From positions 1,550,001 through 1,614,000 of the forward strand of contig NZ_CP179727.1 of the NCBI RefSeq assembly GCF_047425875.1: a DNA stretch of 64,000 nucleotides. Direction: 5' to 3'. This DNA comes from Macrococcoides animalis. GTDB lineage: Bacteria > Bacillota > Bacilli > Staphylococcales > Staphylococcaceae. Positions within the stretch are counted from its first letter, which is position 1; each line of letters starts with the position of its first letter. Made by a program: the position numbers and the translations under genes. Shown one piece after another: positions 26,403 to 39,110 of this stretch. Below the pieces are notes generated by a model. The model was not told where the DNA came from. It did no database searches and saw only the letters and a list, made by a program, of their open reading frames with translations.

Positions 26403-26849
26403 ATGGAAAAAACTTACGATTACGTAGAAATGAGATTTCCTGCTGCTGCTGAATATGTTGGTTTAGTGCGTTTAACTTTATCAGGGATTCTAAACAGAGC
26501 TGGCGCATCATATGATGATATTGAAGACACAAAGATTGCAGTCAGTGAAGCTGTGACTAATGCTGTTAAACACGCATATAAAGGTGACGTAAAAGGAGAC
26601 GTATTAGTCGGTTACGTTATATTCGAAGATAAAGTGGAAGTGATAGTTTCAGATTCTGGCACAAGCTTTGACTATGAACGAGCAAAATCTGAACTTGGCC
26701 CATATCAAGAAAATGAAAATGTTGATTTCATTCGTGAAGGTGGATTAGGCTTATTCTTAATCGAATCATTAATGGACGAAGTTAATGTTAAGAAAGATAG
26801 CGGTGTTACGATTAGTATGACTAAGTATATTGCGGGGGAGCAGGTGTAA
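26403..26849 (+). CDS. rsbW: RsbW, anti-sigma-B factor and kinase
   Basis: RsbW binds sigma B and phosphorylates RsbV. The 148 residues form a GHKL ATPase fold with SEAVTNAVKHAY (N box near residue 49-60), VSDSGTSFD (G1) and EGGLGLFLIESLMD (G2). The S. aureus protein has about 159 residues, so this is slightly shorter at the C-terminus. The gene runs almost into sigB. Confidence 0.96.
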   Translation: MEKTYDYVEMRFPAAAEYVGLVRLTLSGILNRAGASYDDIEDTKIAVSEAVTNAVKHAYKGDVKGDVLVGYVIFEDKVEVIVSDSGTSFDYERAKSELGPYQENENVDFIREGGLGLFLIESLMDEVNVKKDSGVTISMTKYIAGEQV

Positions 26850-26853
26850 CTTC

Positions 26854-27621
26854 ATGGCAAGTTCAAATTATAATGATGTTACTCCAGAGGAGATTAATGC
26901 TTGGATAAAGCTTTATCAAGATACTAAAGATGAAATGGCTCAAAATGAACTCGTTATGCATTATAAGAAGTTAGTAGAGTCATTAGCCTATCGCTATTCA
27001 AAAGGTCAAAGTCACCATGAAGACTTAGTACAAGTGGGTATGGTGGGATTACTTGGAGCGATTAATCGATTCGATGTAAGTTTTGACCGTAAATTTGAAG
27101 CGTTTTTAGTACCAACTGTCATTGGAGAAATCAAACGTTATTTAAGGGATAAGACATGGAGTGTCCATGTTCCTAGACGTATTAAAGAAATTGGTCCTAA
27201 GATTAAGAAGGCAACAGATGAATTAACCAATGAACTGGGTCGTTCTCCTAAAATCATTGAGATTGCAGAATACATAGAAGCAACTGAAGAAGAAGTGTTA
27301 GAAGCGATGGAAATGGGGCAAAGTTACAATGCCTTAAGTGTCGATCATTCTATTGAAGCAGACAAAGATGGTTCAACGGTAACATTATTAGATGTTATGG
27401 GTGATACAGAAGAAGGATATGAATTGACTGAGAAACGTATGATTCTAGAAAAGGTATTGCCAATATTATCAGAACGAGAAAAAGAAATTATTCAGTGTAC
27501 TTTTATTGAAGGGTTAAGTCAAAAAGAGACAGGTGAAAAGATTGGTTTAAGCCAGATGCATGTTTCAAGACTTCAACGTACTGCAATTAAAAAGTTACGA
27601 GATGCTGTGCAAAAGAGTTAA
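26854..27621 (+). CDS. sigB: RNA polymerase sigma factor SigB
   Basis: Sigma B directs the general stress response. I place the start at ATG 26854 (MASSNYNDVTPEEINAW, 255 residues), four bases after the rsbW stop, with GCAGGTG before it. Region 2 is seen in HHEDLVQVGMVGLLGAINRF, region 3 in VPRRIKEIGPKIKKATDEL, and region 4 (HTH) in SQKETGEKIGLSQMHVSRLQ. Sequence closely tracks S. aureus SigB. A strong terminator follows. Confidence 0.97.
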   Translation: MASSNYNDVTPEEINAWIKLYQDTKDEMAQNELVMHYKKLVESLAYRYSKGQSHHEDLVQVGMVGLLGAINRFDVSFDRKFEAFLVPTVIGEIKRYLRDKTWSVHVPRRIKEIGPKIKKATDELTNELGRSPKIIEIAEYIEATEEEVLEAMEMGQSYNALSVDHSIEADKDGSTVTLLDVMGDTEEGYELTEKRMILEKVLPILSEREKEIIQCTFIEGLSQKETGEKIGLSQMHVSRLQRTAIKKLRDAVQKS

Positions 27622-27626
27622 ATTTT

Positions 27627-27665
27627 AAACTGCTGATAACAAGCGATTGTTTTCAGCAGTTTTTC
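27627..27665 (+). terminator. Terminator after sigB
   Basis: AAACTGCTGATAAC (27627-27640) pairs with GTTTTCAGCAGTTT around CAAGCGATT, then TTTTCTG. It ends the rsb-sigB operon. Confidence 0.88.
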
Positions 27666-27703
27666 TGTTGTGTTAAAATATACTTAATCTTAAGGAGGCA
27701 GCT

Positions 27704-29854
27704 ATGCAAAAACATATTATTGAATTAATCATTGAAAAATTACCATTTAAGAGAAATCAAATAGAAGCTGTATTGAACTTGTTAGAAGAGAAAAATACAG
27801 TACCTTTTATTGCTCGTTACCGTAAAGAAGTAACAGGTGGGTTAGATGAAGTTGAAATTAAAGATATTGAAACGGAATATCGTTATATGGAAACACTTCA
27901 AAAACGTAAGGACGATGTCATACGCACAATTGAGTCACAAGGACTGTTAACAGAAGAACTTCGTAAAGAAATAATGGAACAAGTGAAACTACAACGTGTA
28001 GAAGATTTATATCGTCCATTTAAACAAAAGAAAAAAACACGTGCAACTGAAGCTAAACGTAAAGGATTAGAGCCGTTAGCGCAAATGATTTTATCTTTTG
28101 AAGGTAAAGATATCGCTAGCGAAGCTGCAAATTTTGTTGGTGAAGAAGTAGAAAATGTCGAAGCGGCAATAAGTGGTGCTATTGATATAATCGCAGAAAT
28201 CATTTCAGATGAGCCGAAATATCGTGAGTATATTCTACAGTTTATTGAATCAAATGGATTTATTGTAACAACGAAGAAGAAAAAAGCTGAAGATGAAAAA
28301 GGTGTTTTTGAAATGTACTATGATTACTCTGAAAAAGTGAGTAAGATTGTACCGCACAGAACGCTTGCGATAAATCGTGGTGAAAAAGAAGGTATATTAA
28401 AAGTTAGTGTGGATGTTGATGATGCTCGGATTAAGTCTTATATACGCAAACAATTCATCAAAAAGGAAGTCGATTCAAATCAATATATCGATTTAGCGAT
28501 AGAAGAAGCATTAAAGCGTTTAATTTTACCGTCAATCGAACGTGAAATTCGTAATGAGCTTACTGAAAAAGCAGAAACACAAGCGATTGATATTTTTGCG
28601 GTAAATTTAGAAAATTTATTATTACAAGCGCCTCTTAAAGGTAAGATAATTCTAGGTCTTGACCCAGCTTATCGAACAGGGTGTAAACTTGCAGTAATCA
28701 ATAAATTCGGAACATTCGTTGAAAAATCAGTGATTTACCCACATCCACCAGTAAGTAAAATGTCAGAAGCGAAAAAGAAAATGCTTGAGTTAATTAATAA
28801 GAATAATGTTGAATTGATTGCAATTGGTAATGGGACTGCAAGTCGTGAATCAGAACAATTCGTAGCAGAGCTTATAAAAGAGAATAAACTAGACGTTAAG
28901 TATATTATCGTTAACGAAGCTGGTGCCTCTGTTTATTCAGCGAGTGACTTAGCACGAAAAGAGTTTCCCGACTTTCAAGTTGAAGAAAGAAGTGCCGTTT
29001 CTATTGGACGACGCGTACAAGATCCATTATCTGAACTGGTAAAAATCGATCCAAAATCAATCGGAGTGGGTCAATATCAACACGACGTTAACCAAAAGGC
29101 CCTTAATGAAGCTTTAACTTTTGTAGTTGAAACAGCAGTAAATAAAATTGGAGTCAATGTAAATACGGCATCGGGACCATTATTGCAATATGTGTCGGGA
29201 TTATCTTCGACAGTAGCTGATAATATTATTAAGCATCGTGAAGAAAATGGCCCAATCAAACATCATAAAGAAATTGCTAAGATTCCACGATTAGGTAAGA
29301 AAACGTTTGAACAAAGTATTGGGTTTATGAGGATACCAGATGGGAGTGAACCTCTAGATAATACCGGTATTCACCCAGAAAGTTATAAAGCTACTTATGA
29401 ATTGATTAAATCTATTGGTCTAACAATTAATGATTTAGGAACTGATATATTAAAAGAGAAGCTGAATGCATTGAAGTTAGAAATAGTTTCTGAAGAATTA
29501 TCCATAGGTATACCTACACTAGAAGATATTATAGCTGCATTGATTGCACCGGGACGCGATCCACGTGAAGACTTTGAAACACCATTATTAAAATCTGATG
29601 TTTTATCTATAGAAGATTTACGTAAAGGTATGAAGTTATCAGGTACAGTTCGTAATGTAGTAGACTTTGGTGCATTCGTAGATATAGGTGTAAAACAAGA
29701 TGGACTCGTTCATATCTCTAAACTATCAAATAAGTATGTTAAGCATCCGACTGATGTAGTTTCAGTTGGGGATATTGTCGATGTTTGGATTGAAGATATT
29801 TTTGAAGACAAAGGGAAAGTCGCATTGACAATGAAAAATCCAAATGGAAAATAG
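27704..29854 (+). CDS. tex: Tex/YhgF transcription accessory protein
   Basis: Tex is a nucleic-acid-binding protein linked to transcription. Its 716 residues include the N-terminal helical part, a YqgF-like RNase H fold (ILGLDPAYRTGCKLAVI near 320), helix-hairpin-helix motifs (near 500-560) and an S1 domain near 640-710 (GTVRNVVDFGAFVDIGVKQDG). AAGGAGG lies before the ATG. It overlaps sprT by 11 bases. Confidence 0.96.
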   Translation: MQKHIIELIIEKLPFKRNQIEAVLNLLEEKNTVPFIARYRKEVTGGLDEVEIKDIETEYRYMETLQKRKDDVIRTIESQGLLTEELRKEIMEQVKLQRVEDLYRPFKQKKKTRATEAKRKGLEPLAQMILSFEGKDIASEAANFVGEEVENVEAAISGAIDIIAEIISDEPKYREYILQFIESNGFIVTTKKKKAEDEKGVFEMYYDYSEKVSKIVPHRTLAINRGEKEGILKVSVDVDDARIKSYIRKQFIKKEVDSNQYIDLAIEEALKRLILPSIEREIRNELTEKAETQAIDIFAVNLENLLLQAPLKGKIILGLDPAYRTGCKLAVINKFGTFVEKSVIYPHPPVSKMSEAKKKMLELINKNNVELIAIGNGTASRESEQFVAELIKENKLDVKYIIVNEAGASVYSASDLARKEFPDFQVEERSAVSIGRRVQDPLSELVKIDPKSIGVGQYQHDVNQKALNEALTFVVETAVNKIGVNVNTASGPLLQYVSGLSSTVADNIIKHREENGPIKHHKEIAKIPRLGKKTFEQSIGFMRIPDGSEPLDNTGIHPESYKATYELIKSIGLTINDLGTDILKEKLNALKLEIVSEELSIGIPTLEDIIAALIAPGRDPREDFETPLLKSDVLSIEDLRKGMKLSGTVRNVVDFGAFVDIGVKQDGLVHISKLSNKYVKHPTDVVSVGDIVDVWIEDIFEDKGKVALTMKNPNGK

Positions 29855-30293
29855 GGATTTACAACAGTTGGTTGAGACTATTTCTATGGAATACTTCGGT
29901 AAGCCATTTGTGCATGATGCAGTTTTTAACAATAGATTACGTACAACGGGTGGACGTTATTTACTTAGAAGTCACAACATTGAAATAAATCCAAAACAGT
30001 ATATAGCATTTGGTGAAGATGCATTGTCTGATATCATTAAACACGAATTAGTGCATTATCATCTTCATATAGAAGGAAAAGGATATCAACATCGTGACAA
30101 AGACTTTAAATTGTTATCTGAGAAAGTTGGTGCACCAAGGTATTGTGAAATGATTCCTTCTTTGAAAGGATATAAATATACTTATACATGTAAAAGATGT
30201 GGTCAAAATTATTTAAGAAAACGTCGCATGAATACAACAAATTATAAATGTTCGAAATGTTTTGGTAGGATATCATTAACAAAAATATGGTGA
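29844..30293 (+). CDS. SprT-like zinc metalloprotease-fold protein
   Basis: The 149 residues have the metallopeptidase motif HELVHYHLH (near 68) and a C-terminal zinc ribbon (CKRCGQ...CSKC). SprT-like proteins resemble the DNA-protein crosslink protease SPRTN; bacterial function is unknown. The ATG overlaps tex by 11 bases, so the two are probably translated together. The same pair occurs in staphylococci. Confidence 0.88.
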   Translation: MENRDLQQLVETISMEYFGKPFVHDAVFNNRLRTTGGRYLLRSHNIEINPKQYIAFGEDALSDIIKHELVHYHLHIEGKGYQHRDKDFKLLSEKVGAPRYCEMIPSLKGYKYTYTCKRCGQNYLRKRRMNTTNYKCSKCFGRISLTKIW

Positions 30294-30297
30294 GGAG

Positions 30298-30328
30298 CAG
30301 CGTAGCATTAGTTACGCTGTTTTCTTTT
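30298..30328 (+). terminator. Terminator after sprT
   Basis: CAGCGTA (30298-30304) pairs with TACGCTG (30313-30319), followed by TTTTCTTTT. Confidence 0.75.
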
Positions 30329-30411
30329 GTGCATATTCGTGTCATTTTTATATGTATAATTGCCTAATTGAGAGAAGATTTACATTTAGTAATTTTTTTT
30401 GATAAAAAGTG

Positions 30412-30440
30412 TTGACTTTATATTCAAATCATTATAAGAT
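30412..30440 (+). promoter_or_regulatory. Promoter of tRNA-Glu
   Basis: TTGACT (30412-30417) is a good -35; the -10 is TATAAG or TAAGAT (30433-30440) at 15-17 bases. It is 20 bases from the mature tRNA. Confidence 0.6.
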
Positions 30441-30460
30441 TAATTTCGTTGTTGAAACAC

Positions 30461-30532
30461 GGCCCCTTGGTCAAGCGGTTAAGACACCGCCCTTTCACGG
30501 CGGTAACACGGGTTCGAATCCCGTAGGGGTCA
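30461..30532 (+). tRNA. tRNA-Glu (UUC)
   Basis: The 72-base sequence folds as a cloverleaf with acceptor GGCCCCT/AGGGGTC, anticodon arm CCGCC-CTTTCAC-GGCGG (anticodon TTC) and T arm with GGTTCGAATCC. The CCA end is not encoded. Confidence 0.96.
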
Positions 30533-30595
30533 CTTTTGATAATTTTACAATCTTAACAAAAGATTTAAGAAATTAAAAAAACTTTTAAAAAGTTG

Positions 30596-30624
30596 TTGAC
30601 TTATTAATCAAAACATTATATACT
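30596..30624 (+). promoter_or_regulatory. rrn promoter
   Basis: TTGACT (30596-30601), 17 bases, TATACT (30619-30624) is a near-ideal vegetative promoter. It drives tRNA-Leu, tRNA-Gly and the rRNA genes. Upstream A/T runs may act as an UP element. Confidence 0.85.
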
Positions 30625-30669
30625 TAATCTTGTCGTTAAAAGAGATGACAAGTGAAAGAATGCCAACAC

Positions 30670-30752
30670 GCGATCGTGGCGGAACGGCAGACGCGCTAGG
30701 TTGAGGGCCTAGTTGGAGCAATCCAGTGGAGGTTCAAATCCTCTCGGTCGCA
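30670..30752 (+). tRNA. tRNA-Leu (GAG)
   Basis: An 83-base long-variable-arm tRNA. The acceptor is GCGATCG/CGGTCGC; the anticodon arm is CTAGG-TTGAGGG-CCTAG with anticodon GAG. CCA is not encoded. Confidence 0.95.
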
Positions 30753-30780
30753 CTTTAACACTTTTAACATATGATATAAT

Positions 30781-30854
30781 GCGGGTGTAGTTTAGTGGTA
30801 AAACCTCAGCCTTCCAAGCTGATGTTGTCGGTTCGATTCCGATCACCCGCTCCA
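30781..30854 (+). tRNA. tRNA-Gly (UCC)
   Basis: The acceptor GCGGGTG/CACCCGC is followed by TCCA, so CCA is encoded. The anticodon arm TCAGC-CTTCCAA-GCTGA gives anticodon TCC. It lies 131 bases before 16S rRNA. Confidence 0.95.
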
Positions 30855-30985
30855 TTAAATACTTAAAATGAACATTGAAAACTGAATGACAATATGTCAA
30901 CGTTAATTCCAATAATTTGAGTGGACTTAGTTCACTCCCAAGAGTGATTGCCTCAAGCAATCAAAAGAGCATTATCAAACAAACT

Positions 30986-32545
<1,560 letters not shown>

Positions 32546-32657
32546 ATAATTACGGAAATCAAATCTTTAAGATTTGATAGGGATTAACATTGATATATTG
32601 TATTCAGTTTTGAATGTTTATATTTGACCTTCGGTCAATATGAAATATTCAATTGTA

Positions 32658-35779
<3,122 letters not shown>

Positions 35780-35803
35780 TATAATTTATTATCTTTCATT
35801 TAT

Positions 35804-35918
35804 CTGGTGACGATGGCAGAGAGGTCACACCTGTTCCCATACCGAACACAGAAGTTAAGCTCTCTAGCGCCGATGGTAGTTGGTCTTACGATCTGCGAGA
35901 GTAGGACGTTGCCGGGCA
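35804..35918 (+). rRNA. 5S ribosomal RNA
   Basis: About 115 bases with TCTGGTGACGATGGCAGAGA at the start, GTTCCCATACCGAACACAGA and AGAGTAGGACGTTGCCGGGC at the end; the ends pair as helix I. It is the last gene of the rRNA operon. Confidence 0.95.
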
Positions 35919-35923
35919 ATTCA

Positions 35924-35952
35924 TAAGAGATCCTTCGGGGTCTCTTTTTTTG
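35924..35952 (+). terminator. rrn terminator
   Basis: AAGAGATCC (from 35925) pairs with GGGTCTCTT through a CTTCGG-type loop, followed by seven T residues. Confidence 0.88.
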
Positions 35953-36129
35953 ATTTTATTTGTGGAAATTTTGAGTGGTCGAAATATAGCTTAATCGGCT
36001 CACTCAATTCATAATTACTTAAATTTATAAGCTACTAAATTAGAACTCTGTTCATTATCCATCAATCAACTACATTTATATGGATGATTCGTGATACAAT
36101 AATAGATAATTGAAAATAGGTGAATATAA

Positions 36130-36600
36130 ATGGAATTACTAATCAATTCAATAGAAGAAACTCAAAAAATTGCTGAGACAATTGCAAGATTTTCAAAACC
36201 ACAAACAGTAATATTATTAAAAGGTGATTTAGGTGTTGGCAAAACAACCTTTAGCCAGTATTTTGGAGCAGGTTTAGGGGTAAGCAGTATTATCAATTCT
36301 CCTACATTTAATATTATAAAATCATATGAAGGTCGTATGCCATTTCATCATATGGATTGTTATCGTTTAGAAGGGGCTGAAGATGATTTAGGTTTTGATG
36401 ATTATTTTTATGGTGATGGGGTTACATTAGTAGAGTGGCCACAAATGATTACTGATTTCCTACCTGATGATTATTTAACATTAGAAATTGAACGTATTGA
36501 TGAAACAAGAAGATTGTTTAAACTAAGTGCAAAAGGCACACGTTCAATAAATTTAAAGGAGCAAATTGAGCATGAAACTGTTACATATAGATACGAGTAA
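36130..36600 (+). CDS. tsaE: tRNA threonylcarbamoyladenosine (t6A) ATPase TsaE
   Basis: TsaE is the ATPase partner of TsaB-TsaD in making t6A37 in ANN-decoding tRNAs. The 156 residues have P-loop GDLGVGKTTFSQ (near 35-46) and a FHHMDCYRLEG segment near 75. It starts an operon tsaE-tsaB-rimI-tsaD, the same order as in Bacillus subtilis (ydiB-C-D-E). Its end overlaps tsaB by 29 bases. Confidence 0.95.
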   Translation: MELLINSIEETQKIAETIARFSKPQTVILLKGDLGVGKTTFSQYFGAGLGVSSIINSPTFNIIKSYEGRMPFHHMDCYRLEGAEDDLGFDDYFYGDGVTLVEWPQMITDFLPDDYLTLEIERIDETRRLFKLSAKGTRSINLKEQIEHETVTYRYE

Positions 36601-37240
36601 TCAACCTTTATCCGTTAGTATCACAGATGGTAATGAAGTATTAGCTGAATTTAATAGTGGAATGCGCATCAACCATTCTATAACTATGATGGCTCAGATT
36701 GAATCGTTGTTAGCATACACAAGTTTAGAAATGGAAGATATTGAAGGGATTGTTGTAGCGAAGGGACCAGGTTCATACACGGGTTTACGTATAGGGGTAA
36801 CAGCGGCTAAAACTTTGGCGTATACATTGAAAATTCCTTTATATGCAATTTCAAGTTTAGCAGCAATTGCAGCTACTGTTAGAATGCATGAATTTTTATT
36901 AATCCCTGTGATTGATGCAAGACGTAGCCATGTTTATTCTGGAATTTATCGTTATAAAGGTGTGAAATTAGAACGTATTGAAGAGGATATGTATATATCT
37001 ATTGATGATTTAAATCAAAAATTAAGAGAGCAACACCTACCTTATTTATTTATTGGAATGGATGCTGAAAAGCTTGCTGATCAACTTAAAGGACCTAATT
37101 ATTACTGCATTCCTCGAAGTGCAGAAATGAGACGGTTAATTACAGAAGAGCATATGGTAGATGTAGATACGTTTGAACCTACGTATTTAAGAATTTCGGA
37201 GGCTGAGCGTAATTGGCAGAGCAACCAGGACTCACAATAA
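36572..37240 (+). CDS. tsaB: t6A synthesis protein TsaB
   Basis: TsaB is an inactive paralogue of TsaD that binds it as scaffold. I use ATG 36572 (MKLLHIDTSNQPLSVSI, 222 residues), 10 bases after AAAGGAG; a TTG at 36566 is in frame but too close to it. The ASKHA fold shows GPGSYTGLRIGVTAAK near 67. The gene overlaps rimI by 28 bases. Confidence 0.95.
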   Translation: MKLLHIDTSNQPLSVSITDGNEVLAEFNSGMRINHSITMMAQIESLLAYTSLEMEDIEGIVVAKGPGSYTGLRIGVTAAKTLAYTLKIPLYAISSLAAIAATVRMHEFLLIPVIDARRSHVYSGIYRYKGVKLERIEEDMYISIDDLNQKLREQHLPYLFIGMDAEKLADQLKGPNYYCIPRSAEMRRLITEEHMVDVDTFEPTYLRISEAERNWQSNQDSQ

Positions 37241-37668
37241 GAAAGATGATGTTGGAGGATGTGCCAGCAATCTATGAAATTGAAAAGAAGGCTTTTCCAT
37301 CAGGTTCATGGAAATTAGATGCTTTTTATCATGAATTAGAAAAAAATGAATTTGCGCATTACTTTACCATGACACAAGATGATGAAGTAATTGGTTATTT
37401 AGGAATGTGGATTGTCATTGATCAGGCTCAAATTACGACAGTAGCTATTGATGAGTCGCTGCGTGGGAAAGGTTATGGCAAGTTGTTATTAGAGTATGTT
37501 ATGAATTATGCACGTTTAACGTGTGAAATGATGAGTTTAGAAGTACGAGAAGAAAATTTAGCAGCACGTCGGTTATATGAGTCATTTGGATTTACTTATG
37601 GCGGTGTGAGACGTGACTATTATGGTCCGAATCAGGATGCAAAAGTGATGTGGGTGAAATTAAAATGA
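37213..37668 (+). CDS. rimI: Ribosomal-protein-alanine N-acetyltransferase RimI
   Basis: RimI acetylates the N-terminus of ribosomal protein S18; it is a GNAT with SLRGKGYGKLLLEYVM as the acetyl-CoA loop. It starts at TTG 37213 (MAEQPGLTIRKMM) with CGGAGG 10 bases before; 151 residues. It overlaps tsaB and, by 4 bases (ATGA), tsaD. Confidence 0.92.
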   Translation: MAEQPGLTIRKMMLEDVPAIYEIEKKAFPSGSWKLDAFYHELEKNEFAHYFTMTQDDEVIGYLGMWIVIDQAQITTVAIDESLRGKGYGKLLLEYVMNYARLTCEMMSLEVREENLAARRLYESFGFTYGGVRRDYYGPNQDAKVMWVKLK

Positions 37669-38663
37669 ATGATGTAACTATATTAGCTATAGAAACGAGT
37701 TGTGATGAGACTGCCGTAAGCATTGTCAGAAATGGATACGACGTGTTGAGTAATGTAGTGAACAGTCAAATCGAATCACATAAACGCTTTGGAGGAGTTG
37801 TACCTGAAGTTGCAAGTCGACACCATGTTGAAAATATTACAATTGTTATTGAAGAAGCTATTGCAACATCAGAATTAACTTGGGATGACATCGATGCAGT
37901 GGCAGTTACTGAAGGGCCTGGATTAATCGGTGCGTTACTTGTAGGAATAAATGCGGCTAAAGCATTAGCATTGGCGCATAAAAAACCGTTAATACCTGTA
38001 CATCATATTGCAGGACATGTATACGCTAATCATATTGAAGAAAGGTTAACGTTTCCGTTACTTGCATTAGTAGTATCTGGTGGTCATACAGAACTAGTAG
38101 TCATGAAAGATCATTTAAATTTTGAAATCATTGGACAAACACGTGATGATGCGGTTGGTGAAGCATATGATAAAGTAGCAAGAACAATTAATTTACCTTA
38201 TCCGGGGGGGCCTCACGTGGATCGTTTGGCTTTATTAGGTGAGGATAACTTAAACTTACCACGTCCGATACTTGAGGGATATGACTTTAGCTTTAGTGGA
38301 CTAAAAAGTGCGGTGATTAATACATTGCATAATAAAAATCAAAAAGGTGAAACGTATAAACCTGAAGATGTGGCAGCAAGTTTTCAAGCAAGTGTTATTG
38401 ATGTATTAACGGAAAAAACGTTTAAAGCACTACAAGCGTATGATATTAATCAACTATTGATTTGTGGTGGTGTTGCAGCCAATAAAGGATTACGTGCACG
38501 CATGACTGATAGATGTGCAGAGAAAGGCATCAAATTGATGATACCAAGATTCGAATTATGCACAGACAATGCCGCGATGATTGGTGCAGCGGCATATTAT
38601 CAATTTATAAAACAAGACTTTGCAGGTATGAACTTAAACGGTAGATCAAATATTGAACTATAA
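37665..38663 (+). CDS. tsaD: t6A transferase TsaD
   Basis: TsaD transfers threonylcarbamoyl to A37 of tRNA. From ATG 37665 (MNDVTILAIETSCDETAVSIV) the protein has 332 residues, the normal size; a GTG 15 bases upstream is in frame. Metal-binding His residues lie in PVHHIAGHVYAN near 108-119, and the ASKHA signatures are ETSCDET and LVVSGGHTELV. Terminator at the end of the operon. It is essential in most bacteria. Confidence 0.96.
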   Translation: MNDVTILAIETSCDETAVSIVRNGYDVLSNVVNSQIESHKRFGGVVPEVASRHHVENITIVIEEAIATSELTWDDIDAVAVTEGPGLIGALLVGINAAKALALAHKKPLIPVHHIAGHVYANHIEERLTFPLLALVVSGGHTELVVMKDHLNFEIIGQTRDDAVGEAYDKVARTINLPYPGGPHVDRLALLGEDNLNLPRPILEGYDFSFSGLKSAVINTLHNKNQKGETYKPEDVAASFQASVIDVLTEKTFKALQAYDINQLLICGGVAANKGLRARMTDRCAEKGIKLMIPRFELCTDNAAMIGAAAYYQFIKQDFAGMNLNGRSNIEL

Positions 38664-38667
38664 TCTT

Positions 38668-38706
38668 AAAGAGACAGCGCAAAAAAATGCGCTGTCTCTT
38701 TTTTAA
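38668..38706 (+). terminator. Terminator after tsaD
   Basis: AAAGAGACAGCGCA (from 38668) pairs with TGCGCTGTCTCTTT, then TTTT. It also gives an A run for minus-strand reading and overlaps the end of the small minus ORF. Confidence 0.88.
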
Positions 38707-38807
38707 TGCATAATTGCAACACAGCCATTTAATAGAACTGTGAGTATAATTGAAAGTAGTATTGAAAGAATAATGCTACCTAAACAACTTCTAGGGAATC
38801 GATACAT
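38703..38807 (-). CDS. Small hydrophobic ORF, 34 aa, unknown
   Basis: On the minus strand AAAAGGAGTATTAAT precedes ATG, and the ORF reads MYRFPRSCLGSIILSILLSI then ILTVLLNGCVAIMH. One hydrophobic segment covers nearly all of it after a basic start, as in small membrane peptides. Good ribosome site, but no homologue that I know. It ends inside the tsaD terminator, which also serves it. Confidence 0.5.
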   Translation of the reverse strand: MYRFPRSCLGSIILSILLSIILTVLLNGCVAIMH

Positions 38808-38929
38808 ATTAATACTCCTTTTCTTACGACATAGAATATATGGATATTATGTATATACCTCATATGAAAGTAAATAATCTCGTTCATAATATATTTATGT
38901 ATTGTTTTTAACCACGCGAACATATGTAC

Positions 38930-39089
38930 TTGTACACAACTTGTGCACAAAATGTGGATAACTATAAGTCAATAGGGAGTATTACACGAATAAAAGCATT
39001 GGTTCATATCATTATTTTGTGGATAAGTCTAATAACTTTGTGGATTACTGTTTTAAAGGGATTTTTCATGTGTATAACTTTGTGCACAA
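38930..39089 (+). promoter_or_regulatory. DnaA-box cluster between tsaD and the ABC-F gene
   Basis: Boxes TGTGGATAA (reverse of TTATCCACA) at 38953-38961 and 39018-39026 are perfect, TGTGTATAA at 39069-39077 fits TTATNCACA, and TGTGGATTA (39039), TGTGCACAA (38942, 39081) and TTGTACACA (38930) have one mismatch. Seven sites occur in 160 bases; four starts are 11, 12 or 21 bases apart. This explains most of the 445-base gap after tsaD along with the 34-aa ORF. I see no DNA-unwinding element or replication gene, so it is more likely a DnaA-titrating or regulatory cluster than an origin. Confidence 0.7.
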
Positions 39090-39110
39090 AAAAACCGGCA
39101 TTTGCCGGCT
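39086..39110 (-). terminator. Terminator of the ABC-F gene
   Basis: On the minus strand GCCGGC pairs with GCCGGT over AAAT and is followed by a run of T. It overlaps the stop codon. Confidence 0.8.

Noticed and set aside
38930..39089. The DnaA-box cluster as a second replication origin
   Set aside because: No AT-rich unwinding element beside it, no dnaA/dnaN or plasmid replication gene, and the genes around are standard chromosome core.
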